Source: Nonomuraea ceibae (lineage in GTDB: Bacteria > Actinomycetota > Actinomycetes > Streptosporangiales > Streptosporangiaceae). From it: DNA of 64,000 nt. This document shows positions 57,549 to 64,000 of this stretch, one piece after another. A program made the translations under genes and the position numbers. The notes beneath the pieces are model-generated. The model had not been told where the DNA came from and searched no databases. It saw only the letters and a list, made by a program, of their open reading frames with translations. Within the stretch, counting starts at the first letter, position 1. Each line of letters opens with the position of its first letter. The stretch is taken from assembly GCF_019396325.1 (NCBI RefSeq), contig NZ_JAHKRO010000020.1, positions 42,191 through 106,190 of the forward strand, written 5' to 3'.

Positions 57549-57581
57549 TCACGGGCGTCCGGCACGACCGGGCGCCCGTGA
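57549..57581 (+). terminator. Terminator after the sugar-import operon
   Basis: TCACGGGCG (57549-57557) and CGCCCGTGA (57573-57581), a perfect 9-base stem with a 15-base loop that can pair further, followed by TCATTTCTC. It lies 13 bases past the permease 2 stop and before ung. Confidence 0.75.
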
Positions 57582-57637
57582 TCATTTCTCCCGGTTCGGT
57601 ACGCATGCCGTACCGGACCTGACTAAGCTGATCGGCC

Positions 57638-58315
57638 ATGGCCGGTCGTCCCCTGAACGAAGTCGTCGAAGCCGGATGGGCCCAAGCTCTTGAGCCCGTG
57701 TCCGAGCGCATCTCCCTCATGGGCGAGTTCCTCCGCAAGGAGATCGCCGAGGGCAGGCAGTACCTCCCCGCGGGCGCCCACGTCCTGCGTGCCTTCAACC
57801 AGCCCTTCGACGACGTCAAGGTGCTGATCGTGGGCCAGGACCCCTACCCGACGCCCGGCCACCCGATCGGCCTGTCGTTCTCCGTCGCCGCCGACGTGCG
57901 GCCGCTGCCGGGCAGCCTGCTCAACATCTACAAGGAGATGGAGAGCGACCTGGGCCTGCCCCGGCCGTCCAACGGCGACCTGACGCCGTGGGCCGAGCAG
58001 GGCGTGCTGCTGCTCAACAGGGTGCTCACGGTCATGCCGGGCAAGCCCGCCTCCCACCGGGGCAAGGGTTGGGAGGAGGTCACCGAGCAGGCCATCCGCG
58101 CCCTCGCCGCGCGCGACAAGCCCATGGTGGCGATCCTGTGGGGGCGCGACGCGCGCAACCTGGCGCCGATGCTCGGCGGCGTGCCGCGCATCGAGTCGGC
58201 CCACCCGTCGCCGCTGTCGGCGCGCAACGGCTTCTTCGGCTCGCGGCCGTTCAGCCGGGCCAATGAGCTGCTCGTCCAGCAAGGCGCATCCCCTGTGGAG
58301 TGGAAGCTGCCCTAG
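57638..58315 (+). CDS. ung: Uracil-DNA glycosylase
   Basis: 225 residues, family 1 UDG that removes uracil from DNA. The water-activating motif [17 protein letters not shown] lies near residue 64, [20 protein letters not shown] near 125, and the minor-groove loop [17 protein letters not shown] near 190. Full length, ATG 57638. Confidence 0.97.
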   Translation: MAGRPLNEVVEAGWAQALEPVSERISLMGEFLRKEIAEGRQYLPAGAHVLRAFNQPFDDVKVLIVGQDPYPTPGHPIGLSFSVAADVRPLPGSLLNIYKEMESDLGLPRPSNGDLTPWAEQGVLLLNRVLTVMPGKPASHRGKGWEEVTEQAIRALAARDKPMVAILWGRDARNLAPMLGGVPRIESAHPSPLSARNGFFGSRPFSRANELLVQQGASPVEWKLP

Positions 58316-58324
58316 GCTCGCTCC

Positions 58325-58648
58325 ATGAGTGATGCACAGAAGTTCCTACGCCTCACGGTCGAGCTGACCGTCGAGGTGCTCGACGTTGACGCCCTCCAGG
58401 CCGCCGCGATGGCGGAGATCCGCCACCCCGACGCCGAGCTGACCGACGAGGAGCGCACCGAGCAGGCCGAGCTCGTCTCCTCCGACGAGACCGGCGCCTC
58501 CGCGCTGCAGTGGCTCATCGAGCCCGAGCACGTGCTCCAGCTCGTCGACCACATCGAGGAGATCGAGCCGCGCGAGGCCGTCCTGGGCGTGGAGCCCTCC
58601 GAGGGTCCCAGCGAGGACGAGGACGACGAGGACCACATCCACGCGTGA
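58325..58648 (+). CDS. Acidic hypothetical protein downstream of ung
   Basis: 107 residues with a strongly acidic C-terminus (PSEGPSEDEDDEDHIHA). The first part is a beta strand (FLRLTVELTVEVLDVDAL) and helices (QAAAMAEIRHPDAELTDEER; ALQWLIEPEHVLQLVDHIEE). The family is not recognised. It starts ten bases after ung and is probably cotranscribed. The acidic tail recalls DNA-mimic Ung inhibitors in charge only; no homology is claimed. Confidence 0.55.
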   Translation: MSDAQKFLRLTVELTVEVLDVDALQAAAMAEIRHPDAELTDEERTEQAELVSSDETGASALQWLIEPEHVLQLVDHIEEIEPREAVLGVEPSEGPSEDEDDEDHIHA

Positions 58649-58864
58649 TCCCGTGGCGTCCGGCATCCGGTGCGATGCGGACGAGATGGCCGGCGCCGGC
58701 CTGCTCCGGCGGCGTCGGTCGGCGGGGCGGGCTCCGGCCCGTCCTGGCGCGCTCACTAGGATCGATCTTCAGGGCCGGTGAGCGCCTTTCTTCCTGATCG
58801 CGGGCGCTCCTGGCCGAGTTCGCCGGCGCGGCCGGTCCGCGCCGTGACCCCGGGAGGGCACACC

Positions 58865-59155
58865 GTGATCGTGGCATTCTCCATCACCCCGCTGGGCGTC
58901 GGCGAAGGCGTCGCCGAGCCGGTCGCCCGCGCCGTCAAGGTCGTCCGCGACAGCGGGCTGCCCAACCGCACGGACGCGATGTTCACCACCGTCGAGGGCG
59001 AGTGGGACGAGGTGATGGGCGTGATCAAGCAGGCGGTCGACGCGGTCGCCGAGGTCGCGCCGCGGGTCAGCCTCGTGCTCAAGGCCGATCTGCGGGCCGG
59101 GGTCACCGACGGCATGACGAGCAAGCTGGAGTCGCTCGAACGCCACCTCTCCTGA
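58865..59155 (+). CDS. Thiamine-binding/MTH1187 (YkoF-like) family protein
   Basis: 96 residues from GTG 58865, with GGGAGG 7 bases upstream. The fold is ferredoxin-like: [33 protein letters not shown] near 75, and a short tail. Family proteins bind thiamine or its pyrimidine (YkoF) or are of unknown role (MTH1187). The short hydrophobic strand starts [10 protein letters not shown] and [20 protein letters not shown] are typical. Isolated gene; physiological role open. Confidence 0.8.
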   Translation: MIVAFSITPLGVGEGVAEPVARAVKVVRDSGLPNRTDAMFTTVEGEWDEVMGVIKQAVDAVAEVAPRVSLVLKADLRAGVTDGMTSKLESLERHLS

Positions 59156-59177
59156 CGCCATCCCCGCCTCCCAAACG

Positions 59178-59239
59178 CGATATGTCTTGACCTGTCGGGC
59201 ACTCACGACATATCGTGTCGCTCGCACACGACACGATAT
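59178..59239. promoter_or_regulatory. Nested inverted repeats and promoter before the FAD monooxygenase
   Basis: Two overlapping inverted repeats: CGATATGTC (59178-59186) with GACATATCG (59207-59215), and ATATCGTGTCG (59210-59220) with CGACACGATAT (59229-59239), which is perfect over 11 bases with an 8-base spacer. TTGACC (59187-59192) and TATCGT (59211-59216) give a -35/-10 pair with 18 bases between, so a repressor here would block RNA polymerase. No regulator gene is adjacent. Confidence 0.7.
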
Positions 59240-59261
59240 TACGCGTTTCCGGAGGTGGGTC

Positions 59262-60857
59262 ATGCAACAGCCGCGAGTCCCCGTCCTCGTCGTCGGCGGC
59301 GGCTACGCGGGGCTGAGCGCCGCGATGATGCTGGCCTGGCGCGACGTCCCCGTCATGCTCGTCGAACGGCACCCGGGCACGTCCGTCCAGCCCAAGGCGT
59401 TCGGCGTCGGGCCGCGGGCCGTGGAGCTCATGCGTCCGGTCCCCGGCGTCGAGCAGGCGCTGGCCGACGTCTGGGCCGGCATCGGCGACAACATGCGCAT
59501 CGCCATCGCCACCAGCCTGAACGACCCCGACCCGCAGATGATCATCTCCGACGAGAAGGAGGAGTTCGCCTTCCTCGCCGACGCGACGCCCGCCGCCCAG
59601 GTGGGCGCCCCGCAGGCCGAGATCGAACGGGTGCTGCGCGCCAAGGCCGAAGAGCTCGGCGCCGACCTGCGCTTCTCCACCGAGCTCGTCTCCGTCGAGC
59701 AGGACGGCGACAGCGTGCTCGCCGTCCTGCGCTCCGGCGGACAGGAGAGCGTCGTCCGGGCCGACTACGTCATCGCCGCCGACGGCTACCGCAGCCCGCT
59801 GCGCCACCAGCTCGGCATCCCCGTCGGCGGCAAGGGCGAACTGGGGCAGATGTGCTCCATCATGTTCGACGCCGACCTCACCGGGCTCGTCCGCGACCGC
59901 GAGGTCACCCTCTGGTACCTGCGCAACGACGCCTTCACCGGCGTCATCGTCACCGGCACCGGCGTCGGCGCGCACGTGCTGGGCGTCAACTACGCCCCCG
60001 GCCAGAGCGCCGCCGACTTCACCCCCGAACACTGCGCCGAGCTGGTCCGGCTGGCCGTGGGCGTGCCCGATTTGGACGTGCGCGTCCTCGACACCACCAC
60101 GTTCCCGATGGCCCACGTGCTCGCCGAGCGCTACCGCGAGGGCCGGGTCTTCCTGGCCGGCGACGCCGCCCACACCATGCCGCCGACCGGCGGCCAGGGC
60201 GGCAGCACCGCACTCCAGGACGGCTGCGACCTCGCCTGGCGGCTCTGGCTCGTGATCACCGGGCAGGCCGGGCCCGGGTTCCTCGACACCTACGACGCCG
60301 AACGCCGGCCCATCGGCACGCTCACCGCCGACGCCCAGCTCGCCAACCTCGGCGTGCGCATGCCGCCTGCGGCCCGCATCGGCTACCCGGAGCCGCTCGA
60401 CGACCCCATGAGCGCGATCCTCGGCTACCGCTACCACTCGACGGCCGTCATCCCCGAGCCCGGCGACGACGGCTCCCTGCTGGAGGATCCGCGCCACCCC
60501 ACCGCCCGCCCCGGCAGCCGCGCGCCGCACGTGCTGCTCGACTGGGACGGGCAGCCGATCTCCACCATCGACCTGTACGGGTCGGGCTTCGTCCTGCTGG
60601 CCCACCAGCACGGCGGCCGCCCCTGGGCCGAGGCGGGCAGGCTGGTCGCCGAGCGGCTCGGCGTACGGCTCGCCAGAATCCTGGTGGACGAGGAGCTGAT
60701 GGACGTCGAGGGCCGCTGGCAGGAGCGTTACGGCGTCAGCGGGGGCGGCGCCGTGCTCGTCCGGCCGGACGGCTACGTCGCCTGGCGCTCCCCCGGCCTG
60801 ACCGGCGACCCGGCGACCACCCTCGAACACGTCCTGCGCACCGTGCTGAGCCGCTGA
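59262..60857 (+). CDS. FAD-dependent aromatic/polyketide monooxygenase
   Basis: 531 residues from ATG 59262, with GGAGGTGG upstream. The FAD site is VLVVGGGYAGLSAAMMLA, with the NADPH/FAD motif DYVIAADGYRSPLRHQLG near residue 175 and GRVFLAGDAAHTMPPTGGQG near 300. This is group A flavin hydroxylase (PheA/TfdB, RdmE/PgaE class), with a C-terminal thioredoxin-like domain (LYGSGFVLLAHQHG). Such enzymes hydroxylate phenols or polyketide rings, including antibiotics such as rifampicin and tetracycline. No clue to the substrate; operator repeats imply induction. Confidence 0.88.
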   Translation: MQQPRVPVLVVGGGYAGLSAAMMLAWRDVPVMLVERHPGTSVQPKAFGVGPRAVELMRPVPGVEQALADVWAGIGDNMRIAIATSLNDPDPQMIISDEKEEFAFLADATPAAQVGAPQAEIERVLRAKAEELGADLRFSTELVSVEQDGDSVLAVLRSGGQESVVRADYVIAADGYRSPLRHQLGIPVGGKGELGQMCSIMFDADLTGLVRDREVTLWYLRNDAFTGVIVTGTGVGAHVLGVNYAPGQSAADFTPEHCAELVRLAVGVPDLDVRVLDTTTFPMAHVLAERYREGRVFLAGDAAHTMPPTGGQGGSTALQDGCDLAWRLWLVITGQAGPGFLDTYDAERRPIGTLTADAQLANLGVRMPPAARIGYPEPLDDPMSAILGYRYHSTAVIPEPGDDGSLLEDPRHPTARPGSRAPHVLLDWDGQPISTIDLYGSGFVLLAHQHGGRPWAEAGRLVAERLGVRLARILVDEELMDVEGRWQERYGVSGGGAVLVRPDGYVAWRSPGLTGDPATTLEHVLRTVLSR

Positions 60858-61107
60858 GTTCCTGGCCCGCGTCCCGTACCAGGACAAACCCGTACGTCAC
60901 GTGCCGAGCACCGCGCCGTCCTCGCCCGAGGGCGGCGCGATGGACGTCGTGGCCGGGACGGGGGCCACCGTGCTGTTCCTACCCGGCGACCGGCACGGCG
61001 CCGTCCCTGCCACCGATGTGGCGCGACATCCCCTCCGCCATCGCCCCCGCCCACGAGGCGGCCAGAGCCGTATGACGTTTGTCGGACCCGCGTGGGAGCA
61101 TGCCGTC

Positions 61108-61557
61108 ATGGCGACCTCGAAACAGCCGGTGACCGTCCCGACCGGCGCCGACGTGGACGCGTTCCTGGCGGCGGTCCCCGGCGAGCGCCGCCGGGCCGAC
61201 GCCCTGCGCCTGCGCGCGATCATGACCGAGGTGGTCGGCGAGCCGGCCGTGATGTGGGGGCCGAGCATCGTCGGCTTCGGAAGCTACCACTACGTCTACG
61301 CCAGCGGCCACACCGGCGACTGGCCTCTCGCCGGGTTCTCACCGCGCAAGCAGCACCTGGTCGTCTACCTGGTCGGCGGCTACGAGGAGCGGCACGCGTC
61401 CGTGCTCGCCCGGCTCGGCCCGCACACGACCCGCAAGGGGTGCCTCTACCTGAAACGGCTCGACGCCGTCGACGAGGGCGCCCTGCGCGAGCTCATCGAC
61501 CGTACGGTGCGCGTCCACCGCGGCGTCGACCGAGCCGGCCGCCCTCCTGGGCCCTGA
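61108..61557 (+). CDS. DUF1801 (YdhG-like) family protein
   Basis: 149 residues from ATG 61108 (MATSKQPVTVPTGADVDAF); an ATG 36 bases upstream is possible. ADALRLRAIMTEVVGEPAVM, WGPSIVGFGSYHYVYASGHT, and SPRKQHLVVYLVGGYEERHA are the conserved blocks of this family, of unknown biochemical role. The 250 bases before it (60858-61107) hold no gene that I can support. Confidence 0.85.
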   Translation: MATSKQPVTVPTGADVDAFLAAVPGERRRADALRLRAIMTEVVGEPAVMWGPSIVGFGSYHYVYASGHTGDWPLAGFSPRKQHLVVYLVGGYEERHASVLARLGPHTTRKGCLYLKRLDAVDEGALRELIDRTVRVHRGVDRAGRPPGP

Positions 61558-61562
61558 CCTTC

Positions 61563-62162
61563 TCAGCGGGCCCGGTCGTAGACCATGGCCATCTCGCCCA
61601 TCGCGCCGGTCTCCTGGTGGGTCAGCTTCCACGACGTGGCCGGCAGCCCGTCCTCCAGCAGCCGCTGCCCGCCCCCGGCGATCTCGGGAAAGATCATGAG
61701 GTAGAGGCGGTCGACCAGGTCCGCCGCCAGCAGCGGCTTGATGACGCTCGCGCTGCTGTTGACCAGGATGTCGCCGCCCTCCTGAGTCCTGAGCTCGGCG
61801 ACGACGTCCGCGGCGGGCGCGTTCACCACCCGGGCCCGCTCCCACGGCGCCTCCGTCAGCGTGCTGGAGAAGACCACCTTCTCCACGTCGACCAGCCACT
61901 TCGCGTAGCCGCGGTCACGCGGGTCGGCGTCCTCGTCCTCGGCGACCGGCGGCCAGTAGCCCAGGAACCCCTCGGCGTTCACCCTCCCCAGCAGCGCCGT
62001 CGTCGCGCTCTCCCACATCCGGGTCATGTGATCCCTGGCCGCCTCGCTGGTCACGTACGGCGCGAACGCCGCGAAGTCGGCAGGCCCGCCGGGGCCGTTG
62101 TAACGCCCGTCCATCGTGAGGCTGAGGTTGGCGGTGACCCTGCGGTTGTCCTGAGTGGTCAT
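61563..62162 (-). CDS. Dihydrofolate reductase-like (RibD C-terminal) protein
   Basis: 199 residues from ATG 62162, whose start lies in the stop of the regulator gene (ATGA, 62159-62162). It has [47 protein letters not shown], and [20 protein letters not shown], the last an NADPH-binding loop near residue 135. These are the RibD_C/YyaP family reductases, often paired with regulators, of unknown substrate. Confidence 0.87.
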   Translation of the reverse strand: MTTQDNRRVTANLSLTMDGRYNGPGGPADFAAFAPYVTSEAARDHMTRMWESATTALLGRVNAEGFLGYWPPVAEDEDADPRDRGYAKWLVDVEKVVFSSTLTEAPWERARVVNAPAADVVAELRTQEGGDILVNSSASVIKPLLAADLVDRLYLMIFPEIAGGGQRLLEDGLPATSWKLTHQETGAMGEMAMVYDRAR

Positions 62163-63091
62163 GTCGTGCTCCCTGTAGTGGTGTCGTCCGCGTGCTCGGC
62201 CTGTCCGGCCTGATTGACCTGATCGGCCTGATTGACCTGGAGGGCCTGATCGGCCTGATTGGTCTGGAGGGCCTGAAGGGCCTGGAGGGTCGCCGCGAGC
62301 TTGTCGAGACTCTGCCCGAACCCGAGCTCGATCCCCGCGATGAAGTCCGCCGAGTCCACCGTGCTGTCGGCCACCCGGAACCGGACCTCCAGCTCCGTCC
62401 CCGCGCCCGAACCGGCGCCGCCGGGACGCAGGTCGAGGTCGAGGTGGGCGGTGAACGCGACACCCCCACCAGGTAGCCGCGGAGAGAGCCGATAGGACAG
62501 CCGCTCCCCTGGCTGCGCCTCGACGACGACCCCCTCCGCGCGCCCGGCGACCGGATCGGAGCCGTCGGTGTCCTCGGCGTCGCGATACTCGTGCACGATC
62601 CGCCCGCCCGGCCACGCCTCGAACACCAACTCCGAGACGCGCAACTCGTCCGGCGTCCACCAGCGGGCGAGCAACTCCGCCTCGGTCAGATGCCGCCACA
62701 CCAGCTCGGGCGACGCGGCCAGCGACCGATGAAAGCGGAACGAGCGACCATCGGCCCATCCCGCCTCCCGCGCAGCCAGCCGCTCCGCCTGAACACTGAG
62801 CCCATAACGGTCATACGTCTCACCGGCCTGATCCGCGGCATCGGCCAGCCCGTTGAGCACCGCCGCCAGATCCCGCAGCGGCCCGGGCCGAAGCGCGTAG
62901 ATCCGGCGCTGGCCCGTGCGCTGCGAGACGACGACCCCGGCCCGCTCAAGGTTCTGCAGGTGCTTGGTCGTCTGCGGCTGCCTTGCCTCAGCCAGCCGCG
63001 CGAGCACCCCCACGGGCCGCGGCCGCTCAGCCAGCAGCCGTACGAGCCGCCAACGCGCCGGATCAGCCAACGCAGCGAGGAGTTCGTCCAT
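62159..63091 (-). CDS. ArsR-type regulator fused to SRPBCC domain, with Q/N-rich tail
   Basis: 310 residues. The N-terminal winged helix ([40 protein letters not shown]) is followed by an SRPBCC/AHSA1 domain from about 115 ([40 protein letters not shown]). That domain usually binds a hydrophobic ligand. A tail of short repeats ([20 protein letters not shown]) follows near residue 275, unusual for this family. One chain could sense a ligand and release DNA. It begins at ATG 63091, coupled to the DHFR-like gene. Confidence 0.83.
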   Translation of the reverse strand: MDELLAALADPARWRLVRLLAERPRPVGVLARLAEARQPQTTKHLQNLERAGVVVSQRTGQRRIYALRPGPLRDLAAVLNGLADAADQAGETYDRYGLSVQAERLAAREAGWADGRSFRFHRSLAASPELVWRHLTEAELLARWWTPDELRVSELVFEAWPGGRIVHEYRDAEDTDGSDPVAGRAEGVVVEAQPGERLSYRLSPRLPGGGVAFTAHLDLDLRPGGAGSGAGTELEVRFRVADSTVDSADFIAGIELGFGQSLDKLAATLQALQALQTNQADQALQVNQADQVNQAGQAEHADDTTTGSTT

Positions 63092-63111
63092 GCCCAGAAG
63101 TATTCACTATG

Positions 63112-63128
63112 ACGAATATTCGTGTCAA
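63112..63128. promoter_or_regulatory. Palindromic operator and promoter of the ArsR-SRPBCC gene
   Basis: ACGAATATTCGT (63112-63123), a 12-base perfect palindrome, adjoins TTGACA on the minus strand (63123-63128). A -10-like GAATAC follows 17 bases on, just before the start at 63091. It fits an ArsR-type autoregulatory site. Confidence 0.7.
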
Positions 63129-64000
63129 GGAATAACTAGGCAGCCGCTTGCACCACGCCGCCCCGCTTCCGACCCGCCCCTTCCCGAAAGCAGACCGAAT
63201 CCAGAGACCCGCATACCGCACCTGCGGGGCTGGGACCGGACCAGCGGCGCGCCCGCGCAACAGGCCAGCGGACGCGGGAGACGACGGCCACACCGGACCC
63301 CGCAGCCCCGGGGACGACGCACACACCGCACCCGACAGGCCCGGGGGATGACGCCCGCACCGCACCCGACAGGCCGGAGGCCGGACCGGCCGGACGCACG
63401 ACCAGAGCGGCGCCCGCGAACGGACCGGCGGGGGTGCCCGCGCGACGGACCAGAGGCGCGCTACGGACAAGGTCCATACCCGGCTTGGCAAGGCCCAAGA
63501 CCGAACCAGGCCGGACCGCCGAGGCCGGGATCGGATGGCCTGGACCCAGGGCCGGATGGCAGCGCGCGGAGGCCGCCGGCCTCGTGGAGGGTGCCGGGCT
63601 CGTGGAGGTGCCGGGCTCGTGGAGGGTGCCGGGCTCGTGGAGGGTGCCGGGCTCGTGGGGAGCGAGTTGGCAGGTGGGGGCGACCGGACCCGTGGGGAGC
63701 GAGCTGGCAGGTGCCAGCGCAGGGGGGGCACGGTGCGGGGCTGCGAGAGGGCGCGGCGCCAGGCGGGCGCGATGCGGGAGGCGGGTCCGATGCGGGGACT
63801 GCGGTCCGATGCGGGGACTGCGGCAGCCCGGTCCGGAGGTGAGCCCGATGCCAGGGACGGGCGGCGCGCTGGCAGGCGGGCGCGATGCCAAGCGGCAGGG
63901 GACAGCGGGCGTAGGGGCGACAGCGGGGACCGGGGCCGGGTGGCCAAGCGGGTGGGCTTGGGCGTGAGGCGGGTGGGTGAGGGGCGGGTGGGTGAGGGGC
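63129..64000. other. Repeat-rich region with no supported gene
   Basis: Frames of up to about 290 residues exist on both strands but are low-complexity Pro/Arg/Ser/Gly-rich, lack ribosome sites or known motifs, and overlap each other. I see no gene, promoter pattern or element ends here. The region is rich in short tandem repeats (listed separately). Confidence 0.5.
63581..63660. repeat. Tandem 18-base minisatellite
   Basis: Units of CTCGTGGAGGGTGCCGGG: copies at 63581-63598, 63599-63615 (one base shorter), 63616-63633, 63634-63651, and a partial fifth. Other tandem duplications follow: a 19-base unit (63784-63821) and a 15-base unit (63970-63999). Confidence 0.85.

Noticed and set aside
60858..61107. 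Possible degraded gene before the DUF1801 gene
   Set aside because: Short frames exist but none carries a motif or ribosome site; I could not name a parent gene.

Overview
This 64-kb window is high-GC chromosomal DNA from an actinomycete. The order atpE-atpB-atpZ/atpI-like-wecA-glyA, then tsaC-prmC-prfA-rpmE-rho-thrB-thrC, then hom-lysA, is typical of filamentous Actinobacteria. The RGD-rich insert in Rho, the frequent GTG/TTG starts and the many ATGA stop/start overlaps agree with this. A member of the Streptosporangiales (Nonomuraea-like) is my best guess from gene content, but it is an inference. No rRNA, tRNA, CRISPR array, prophage or insertion sequence was recognised.

Layout. 1-4.6 kb, minus strand: glyA, a polyprenyl-phosphate sugar-phosphate transferase (wecA-like) and the front of the F0F1 ATP synthase operon, whose upstream DNA carries a CRP-type GTGA-N6-TCAC site. 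4.6-7.2 kb: a two-gene unit of a 741-residue disordered repeat protein and a 125-residue partner of unknown role. 7.3-16.3 kb: translation and core housekeeping genes (tsaC, prmC, prfA, rpmE, rho) and threonine synthesis (thrB, thrC), with one secreted protein on the plus strand. 16.4-26.4 kb: a glycosyltransferase island of six enzymes of two related types plus a small membrane coiled-coil protein; the rightward operon has four genes in tight ATGA overlap. 26.4-29 kb: small accessory genes, including an Rpn/PD-(D/E)XK nuclease-like gene followed by a truncated copy of its own 3' end.

29-37 kb holds a leftward seven-gene catabolic operon (amidohydrolase, MFS transporter, RidA, PLP dehydratase, two-subunit ThDP decarboxylase, aldehyde dehydrogenase) facing a two-domain Lrp/AsnC regulator. 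Read in order it describes a route from an amino compound through deamination, decarboxylation and oxidation to an acid; the substrate is unknown. 37-38.6 kb: a TetR regulator divergent from a crotonase resembling 6-oxocamphor hydrolase, with a perfect inverted repeat between them. 40-45.4 kb: hom, lysA, an ArgS-related nrtL-like gene and a CgeB/GT fusion, divergent from a Cys-less asparagine-synthetase-like gene. This pair may belong with the glycosyltransferase island.

47-57.6 kb: trehalose synthase (treS) behind a structured leader, a PadR-controlled FtsX-type ABC exporter, and a carbohydrate ABC importer with two lipoprotein binding proteins and two permeases but no ATPase; one permease carries an inserted Cna-B-like domain. 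57.6-63 kb: ung, small conserved genes, an FAD monooxygenase behind paired inverted repeats, and an ArsR-SRPBCC fusion regulator with a DHFR-like gene. The last 0.9 kb is repeat-rich and has no gene I can support.
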